This document shows, in pieces, positions 56,596 to 64,000 of a stretch of 64,000 nt of DNA. A program made the position numbers and the translations under genes. The stretch covers positions 628,185-692,184 of the forward strand of contig CH672375.1 of the NCBI GenBank assembly GCA_000153385.1. The letters run 5' to 3'. Below the pieces are notes generated by a model. It was not told the origin of the DNA, searched no databases, and saw nothing but the letters and a program-made list of their open reading frames with translations. Each line of letters begins with the position of its first letter. The stretch's first letter is position 1. This DNA is from Flavobacteria bacterium BBFL7 (GTDB lineage: Bacteria; Bacteroidota; Bacteroidia; Flavobacteriales; Flavobacteriaceae).

Positions 56596-56603
56596 TATTT
56601 TTG
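56596..56603 (+). promoter_or_regulatory. -7 promoter element (TATTTTTG) for prfC, near-leaderless
   Basis: Exact TAnnTTTG on the plus strand, ending 7 nt before the prfC ATG. Confidence 0.5.
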
Positions 56604-56610
56604 TGATCTT

Positions 56611-58221
56611 ATGAATAAGAAACAATTTGAGAAAGAGGTCGCTAGACGAAGGACCTTTGGAATTATATCTCACCCAGATGCTGGTAAAACTACGTTAACA
56701 GAAAAATTATTATTATATGGTGGTGCTATACAAGAAGCCGGCGCTGTTAAGAATAATAAAATCAAAAAAGGTGCTACGAGTGATTTTATGGAAATCGAGA
56801 GACAGAGAGGTATTTCTGTCGCAACTTCTGTCCTAGCATTTGAATATCGTGACATTAAAATCAATATCCTAGATACGCCTGGGCATAAAGACTTTGCTGA
56901 AGACACTTTTAGAACTCTTACTGCTGTAGATAGTGTTATAGTAGTAATAGATGTGGCCAAAGGTGTTGAGGAGCAGACAGAAAAGCTGGTCGAGGTTTGC
57001 CGTATGCGCAATATACCCATGATCGTTTTCATTAACAAGATGGATCGTGAAGGTAAAGATGCGTTTGACCTAATGGATGAGATTGAACAAAAACTAGGTT
57101 TGAGAGTGACTCCTTTAAGCTTTCCTATAGGAATGGGTTATGACTTAAAAGGTATTTACAACATTCATAAACAAAACATCAATCTATTTACTGGAGCTTC
57201 CTCTAAGGAAATACATAATACTACCGCTATTGATAATCTTAATGATCAATTACTAGATCAACTAGTGGGCGATAAAGCTGCCGAGATTTTAAGAGAAGAA
57301 GTAGAGTTAGTTACTGGTATTTATCCTGACTTTAACAGAGAAGAATATCTTGCCGGAGATTTACAACCGGTCTTTTTTGGTAGTGCTTTACACAATTTTG
57401 GAGTTAAGGAGTTATTGGACGGTTTTATTGAGATTGCTCCTGCCCCAAGGCCTAAAAAAGCTGAAGAACGTCTAGTACAACCTAATGAGGATGAATTTAG
57501 TGGATTTGTTTTTAAAATTCATGCTAATATGGATCCGAAACATAGGGATCGTCTAGCATTTATTAAAATTGTGAGTGGTGTTTTTGAAAGAAACAAGGCC
57601 TATAAACATATCAGGTTGAATAAAAACTTGAAATTCTCTAGTCCCAATGCCTTTTTTGCAGAAAGAAAAGAGATTGTAGACGAGTCCTTTCCAGGTGATA
57701 TCGTTGGCCTTCATGATACAGGTAATTTTAAGATAGGTGATACCTTAACATCTGGTGAAGCTTTACATTATAAAGGAATACCTTCTTTCTCTCCGGAGCA
57801 TTTTAGATACATCAATAATTCTGATCCAATGAAGTCTAAGCAGCTTGCTAAAGGTATAGATCAATTAATGGATGAAGGTGTTGCCCAATTATTTACTTTA
57901 GAGCTTAATGGTCGTAAAATAATAGGCACTGTAGGAGCTCTTCAGTTTGAAGTCATTCAGTATCGCTTAGAACACGAATATGGCGCGTCCTGCAGCTATG
58001 AAAATTTAAATGTATACAAAGCTTGCTGGATAGAGACTAAAGACGTTAACAGCGCTGAATTTAAAGATTTTAAAAGAGTGAAAGCTAAGTTTCTTGCACA
58101 TGATAAAAGAGATCAGTTAGTCTTCCTAGCAGATTCCTCTTTTTCTTTACAAATGACACAACAAAAATACCCTAGTATTAAGTTTCATTTTGTATCAGAA
58201 TTTGAACCTATGGAAGCATAA
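56611..58221 (+). CDS. prfC: Peptide chain release factor 3
   Basis: A 536-residue translational GTPase, RF3, which recycles RF1/RF2 after termination. GTPase motifs: HPDAGKTTLTEKLLLYGGAI (G1, in part), RGISVATSV (G2), DTPGHKDF (G3), NKMDREGKD (G4). Later LNGRKIIGTVGALQFEVIQYRL is typical of RF3 rather than EF-G. It sits alone on the plus strand between two minus-strand adhesin cassettes. It has a terminator shared with the convergent ompA gene. Confidence 0.95.
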   Translation: MNKKQFEKEVARRRTFGIISHPDAGKTTLTEKLLLYGGAIQEAGAVKNNKIKKGATSDFMEIERQRGISVATSVLAFEYRDIKINILDTPGHKDFAEDTFRTLTAVDSVIVVIDVAKGVEEQTEKLVEVCRMRNIPMIVFINKMDREGKDAFDLMDEIEQKLGLRVTPLSFPIGMGYDLKGIYNIHKQNINLFTGASSKEIHNTTAIDNLNDQLLDQLVGDKAAEILREEVELVTGIYPDFNREEYLAGDLQPVFFGSALHNFGVKELLDGFIEIAPAPRPKKAEERLVQPNEDEFSGFVFKIHANMDPKHRDRLAFIKIVSGVFERNKAYKHIRLNKNLKFSSPNAFFAERKEIVDESFPGDIVGLHDTGNFKIGDTLTSGEALHYKGIPSFSPEHFRYINNSDPMKSKQLAKGIDQLMDEGVAQLFTLELNGRKIIGTVGALQFEVIQYRLEHEYGASCSYENLNVYKACWIETKDVNSAEFKDFKRVKAKFLAHDKRDQLVFLADSSFSLQMTQQKYPSIKFHFVSEFEPMEA

Positions 58222-58238
58222 CTCTTGATTTTATAAAC

Positions 58239-58270
58239 AAAAAAAGCCTACTTTAAAGTAGGCTTTTTTT
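58239..58270. terminator. Bidirectional terminator between prfC and the second OmpA gene
   Basis: A perfect 32-bp palindrome: AAAAAAAGCCTACTTT followed by AAAGTAGGCTTTTTTT. It can end both convergent transcripts. Confidence 0.93.
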
Positions 58271-58287
58271 GTGTCATTAAATAATAA

Positions 58288-60279
58288 CTAGTCACAATCA
58301 CTGAATTGACCTAGGCCTGTTACAATAAACTCTGAACGTCTATTTAACTGATGTTCCTCGGGCGTACAATCTACACCATTAGAACAATTATTCACTAACT
58401 GTCTTTCTCCATAACCTTTGGCAGTCAATCTTGAAGCGCTAATACCTTTCTCAATCAACCATTTTCTGGTACTTTGTGCTCGTTTCTCTGATAAAACATC
58501 ATTGTAAGCATCTGGTGCTCTACTATCCGTATGCGATCTTATCTCCACTGAAGTTTGAGGATATAACTCCATAAAAGCTAATATCTTAGATAATTCTAAG
58601 GCTGCGTCTGGTCTGATATTAAACCTATCAAAGTCAAAATAAATATCTTTTATGTTAAGTAATGGTGCAATATCATCACAATCTACAATAGGTATTTTCT
58701 TATTAACCATTGCTAATGGGACATCTAAAAAATCACTTTGTGTAGGTGTAGTAAAAAGGTCCTCATCTGAAGAGTAATTTTCCTTTTGAGTTCTTACAAA
58801 ATATTGCTTTCCACATTCTAGTTTAAAAACATATTTACCGTTTGTTTTAGTAACCAGTTGATCTACCGTATTATTGTTAGCATCCATTACCATTACAGTT
58901 GCTTGATTCATAGGCAAACCTGTCTTCTCATCAGTAACGGTACCTGTTAGTATTATCTCACAAGCATCTTTTAAATCTTCAAGTTGAACAAATCGATAAA
59001 TATCATCATCTCCTTGACCACCAGGTCTATTTGATGAGAAGTACCCCATATTTGTGTCATCATTTATAATAAATGCAAAATCGTCATCTTCTGTATTTGC
59101 TGGCTTACCTATATTGATAGGTAAACTCAATGTTCCATCTGGATTAATAGAACTTGCAAAAATATCAAGACCACCTAATCCCTGGTGTCCCGAAGAAGCG
59201 AAATATAAAATTCCCTTTTTTGATACAAACGGAAATGACTCTCTACCTTCAGTATTAATTTCAGTAAGATTTCTCAACTCTCCAAAGCTTCCATCCTCTT
59301 TTATTTCAATTACCCAAAGATCAGATTTAGTAAACTCATCATTACTGTCATATCCCATACTACCAGGCATATCACTAGCAAAGTATAGGTATTTACCATC
59401 AGGTGATAATGCTGGATGAGCTACTGAATATTCATCATTACAGAATGGTAATTCAATAGGCTCTGACCATGATTTGCCTTTTTTAGTTGATTTATAAATC
59501 TTTAATTTATTAATACCATCAATATCTTGCCTATATACTCCAGCACTATAATTATTTCTGGTAAAATAAACAGTGTTGCCATCACTAGTAAAAGCTGGTG
59601 TGCTTTCGTGATACCTAGTGTTAAGAACGTTGGACAATCTTTCCTCATTTGAAAGTTTACCGGCTTCATCTGCATCTGCTATGTATAACTGAAGAAAAGC
59701 TTGATCATTCCAACTATGAGTTCTTTTCACAAAAGAATTTGTATCCCTTGCCGTTGCATAAACGACCTGACTTGCACCACCATAATAAGATGGTCCAAAA
59801 TCTGCAGTAGTGGAGTTAATCGCTACCGTATTTTCGATTTCAAAACGTCCTGACTGGAAATCAATAATTTGTAAGTAATCAGGTTGATCACTGTAAGATT
59901 TTGATCGAGAATCAAAACCTTTAAATGAATTGAACTTAGCCATTAACTGATCTGCTTCTGAATAACGCTTTACCGCCTTAAGAGATTGGGCATATCTAAA
60001 ATAATATTCAGGAGCGAGCGATTCAGAGTCTAAATCAAATAATTCTTTGTACCATTTATATGATTCTGTAAGCTCATCATTAAAATAGTATGTATCTCCA
60101 AGTTTAGATAGGATTTCAATATTTTTGTATCCCTTTTCAACTACTTTCAGATAGATCTGCTGAGCATCTATAAAGGCAAATTTATCAAATTCTTTATTTG
60201 CTTTATTCACATCATTTTGTTGCCCAAAACTGATTATTGATATCAAACAAATTAAGGTAACAAGTATATTTTTCATCAT
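58288..60279 (-). CDS. OmpA-family protein with TPR, PD40 and peptidase-regulatory domains, paralogue 2
   Basis: A 663-residue exported protein with the same domain order as 39936-41915: signal MMKNILVTLICLISIISFGQ, TPR-like helices, PD40 motifs (YFASDMPGSMGYDS, GYFSSNRPGGQGDDDIYRF), a regulatory-like beta domain (ILTGTVTDEKTGLPM), and C-terminal OmpA domain (IYFDFDRFNIRPDAALEL, VEIRSHTDSRAPD, LTAKGYGERQLVN). By eye it is only moderately similar to the first paralogue, in contrast to the nearly identical porP genes beside them. Its gene starts 11 bp after porP copy 2. It is likely to anchor the second adhesin-PorP complex to peptidoglycan. Confidence 0.9.
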   Translation of the reverse strand: MMKNILVTLICLISIISFGQQNDVNKANKEFDKFAFIDAQQIYLKVVEKGYKNIEILSKLGDTYYFNDELTESYKWYKELFDLDSESLAPEYYFRYAQSLKAVKRYSEADQLMAKFNSFKGFDSRSKSYSDQPDYLQIIDFQSGRFEIENTVAINSTTADFGPSYYGGASQVVYATARDTNSFVKRTHSWNDQAFLQLYIADADEAGKLSNEERLSNVLNTRYHESTPAFTSDGNTVYFTRNNYSAGVYRQDIDGINKLKIYKSTKKGKSWSEPIELPFCNDEYSVAHPALSPDGKYLYFASDMPGSMGYDSNDEFTKSDLWVIEIKEDGSFGELRNLTEINTEGRESFPFVSKKGILYFASSGHQGLGGLDIFASSINPDGTLSLPINIGKPANTEDDDFAFIINDDTNMGYFSSNRPGGQGDDDIYRFVQLEDLKDACEIILTGTVTDEKTGLPMNQATVMVMDANNNTVDQLVTKTNGKYVFKLECGKQYFVRTQKENYSSDEDLFTTPTQSDFLDVPLAMVNKKIPIVDCDDIAPLLNIKDIYFDFDRFNIRPDAALELSKILAFMELYPQTSVEIRSHTDSRAPDAYNDVLSEKRAQSTRKWLIEKGISASRLTAKGYGERQLVNNCSNGVDCTPEEHQLNRRSEFIVTGLGQFSDCD

Positions 60280-60290
60280 TATGATTGTTT

Positions 60291-61226
60291 TTAAAAGAAT
60301 CGAGGCGTTATTATTCTATCGTAGCTATTGAAAAGCTCAAATCTCACAAAGAGTTCATAACTTCCATCATTATATAAAGCATTCCCTAGCTCAGTCGTCT
60401 CACGATCGTAAGCAAATCCTATCATCATCTGATCGCTTAATTGAAAACCGACTAGTCCACTGATCGCTGCACTCCATCTATATGCTGCTCCTAAAGTTAG
60501 TTTCTCATTGAATAAAAAGTTTGCCGTTAAATCAACCTGTAACGGTGAACCATTTACCATCTTAACTAATGTTGCTGGCTTGAATTTAATATTATCATTT
60601 AAGTCAAACACATATCCGGCAGTTGCAAAATAATGGATACGTTCCTCAGCTATAAAGGTCGTCGCACTAGTATCATTACTATCGTCAAAGTGATTTGTCT
60701 GTAACACATTAGGCGTACTTAACCCTACATAAAAACGATCTGTATGATAATACAATCCTAAACCGAATGTAGGTGACAATTTATTATCAATGTTCTCCTG
60801 TAATCTAGGATCTGATGTATTAAAAATATTAAGCTTTGTAAAATCCACATTTAAAAGGTGTACTCCACCTTTTAATCCAAAACTTAACCGTGCCTCATCT
60901 CCTACTGGTAAGGTATAACTGAAATCTGCCGCTATGTACGTCTCATCACTTGGACCTATCTCATCGTTTACAACACTTAAGCCTAGTCCTACTCGACTAT
61001 TCTCAATAGGCGTATGCAATGATAAGCTTTGAGTGCGTGGAGCACCATCCAGACCTACCCATTGACTTCTATGCAACCCTACGACACTCATTACTCCTCG
61101 ATTACCTGCATAGGCAGGATTAATCGTTATTGGATTATACATATACTGAGTATATTGAGGATCCTGTTGTGCTGTAACCGCTTTCGCGAAAGCGAACAAT
61201 AATATAACTGTTAATAATTTATTCAT
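60291..61226 (-). CDS. PorP/SprF-family type IX secretion membrane protein, copy 2
   Basis: A 311-residue PorP/SprF protein differing from copy 1 by a single residue (Phe for Val in SPTFGLG). Signal peptide and barrel features are as in copy 1, including the palindrome-derived AFAKA. It is 59 bp from the end of the second adhesin gene and 11 bp before the second ompA gene. Because OmpA partners and adhesins of the two cassettes differ but the PorPs do not, the PorPs were probably homogenised recently or selected to remain the same. Confidence 0.93.
   Translation of the reverse strand: MNKLLTVILLFAFAKAVTAQQDPQYTQYMYNPITINPAYAGNRGVMSVVGLHRSQWVGLDGAPRTQSLSLHTPIENSRVGLGLSVVNDEIGPSDETYIAADFSYTLPVGDEARLSFGLKGGVHLLNVDFTKLNIFNTSDPRLQENIDNKLSPTFGLGLYYHTDRFYVGLSTPNVLQTNHFDDSNDTSATTFIAEERIHYFATAGYVFDLNDNIKFKPATLVKMVNGSPLQVDLTANFLFNEKLTLGAAYRWSAAISGLVGFQLSDQMMIGFAYDRETTELGNALYNDGSYELFVRFELFNSYDRIITPRFF
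61179..61194. repeat. Iterated palindrome CGCTTTCGCGAAAGCG (signal peptide of PorP 2)
   Basis: Perfect copy; part of the 953-bp duplication; read as AFAKA. Confidence 0.9.
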
Positions 61227-61246
61227 CTCTTCTTGTGTTATAAAGA

Positions 61247-61280
61247 ATTGAACTCACCTATAAAAATAGGCGAGTTCAAT
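61247..61280 (-). promoter_or_regulatory. Hairpin between second adhesin gene and porP (cassette 2)
   Basis: ATTGAACTC-A-CCTAT/ATAGG-C-GAGTTCAAT, 14 pairs with one mismatch and an AAAA loop, 5 bp after the adhesin stop and 20 bp before the porP ATG. Same place as in cassette 1 but unrelated sequence. Confidence 0.65.
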
Positions 61281-61285
61281 AGCGT

Positions 61286-64000
<2,715 letters not shown>

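Larger units (their letters stand above)
60287..61239. repeat. 953-bp direct duplication, copy 2 (porP)
   Basis: Second copy of the porP segment at 41923-42875, same orientation, 18.4 kb away; no IS or terminal repeats at its edges. Confidence 0.93.

Noticed and set aside
41923..61239. The duplicated porP segment as an insertion sequence or transposon
   Set aside because: It contains only porP, has no transposase, no terminal inverted repeats and no target duplication that I can see.

Overview
The window reads as an AT-rich chromosome segment of a marine member of Flavobacteriaceae (Bacteroidota). Supporting signs are TAnnTTTG-type -7 promoter elements in front of many genes, no obvious Shine-Dalgarno sites, PorP/SprF proteins, OmpA-like partners and giant secreted proteins with gliding-motility (type B) C-terminal domains. 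DUF2911, DUF4369-type and DUF2805 genes fit the same group. A Nonlabens/Dokdonia-type relative is my guess from the recurrent CGCTTTCGCGAAAGCG palindrome, with low confidence. No rRNA, tRNA, CRISPR array, insertion sequence or phage gene was seen, and no gene-free stretch exceeds about 300 bases.

Layout. 1-9 kb: secDF (cut by the left edge), a small membrane-anchored protein, mdh, a DUF6588-like envelope protein, gyrB, DUF2911, queE and a HerA-like ATPase. 9-15.8 kb: a lipoprotein, an alpha/beta hydrolase, a Rho-N-like mini-protein with an AI-2E-type permease, a ClpP-like protease, a VOC protein, a YtcJ-like amidohydrolase lipoprotein and two unrecognised small genes, one probably frameshifted. 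15.8-20.6 kb: an outer-membrane barrel plus a 1006-residue TPR protein (envelope pair). 20.7-25.5 kb: ftsE followed by a surface-glycan patch of four glycosyltransferases and an FdtA-like sugar ketoisomerase. 25.5-33.4 kb: housekeeping genes (2-oxoacid dehydrogenase E2, a glycosyltransferase, recR, a Na+/solute symporter, a CoA-binding protein, fabH, an AlkB-like dioxygenase, DUF2805). 33.5-37.9 kb: an sdpR-sdpI-hydrolase operon with an inverted repeat over its promoter, a DUF819 permease and a DUF4369-like lipoprotein. 37.9-39.8 kb: an overlapping idi-queD-manA operon.

39.9-64 kb is the most remarkable part. Two consecutive cassettes have the same order on the minus strand: giant secreted protein, PorP/SprF, OmpA-family lipoprotein-like partner. 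They are separated by prfC on the plus strand. The first giant protein (about 4475 residues, 13.4 kb) has about 64 Asp-rich DCDGDG modules, each with a fixed cysteine pair. These are organised into three higher-order tandem arrays with exact periods of 483, 537 and 600 bp. The second adhesin continues past the right edge and carries a 399-bp tandem repeat. The two porP genes lie in a 953-bp duplication with about 12 mismatches. In both cassettes a hairpin of unrelated sequence sits between the adhesin and porP. By analogy with SprB/SprF, the giant proteins would leave the cell through the type IX secretion system with their own PorP as outer-membrane partner and act as cell-surface adhesins or gliding filaments.

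A second window-wide signal is the palindrome CGCTTTCGCGAAAGCG: ten perfect copies and four with one mismatch, about every 3-6 kb, in genes and between genes, but absent from the 13.4-kb adhesin gene. Inside genes it is read in all three frames and writes the same short peptides (AFAKA, TLSRK, RFRES) into unrelated proteins.
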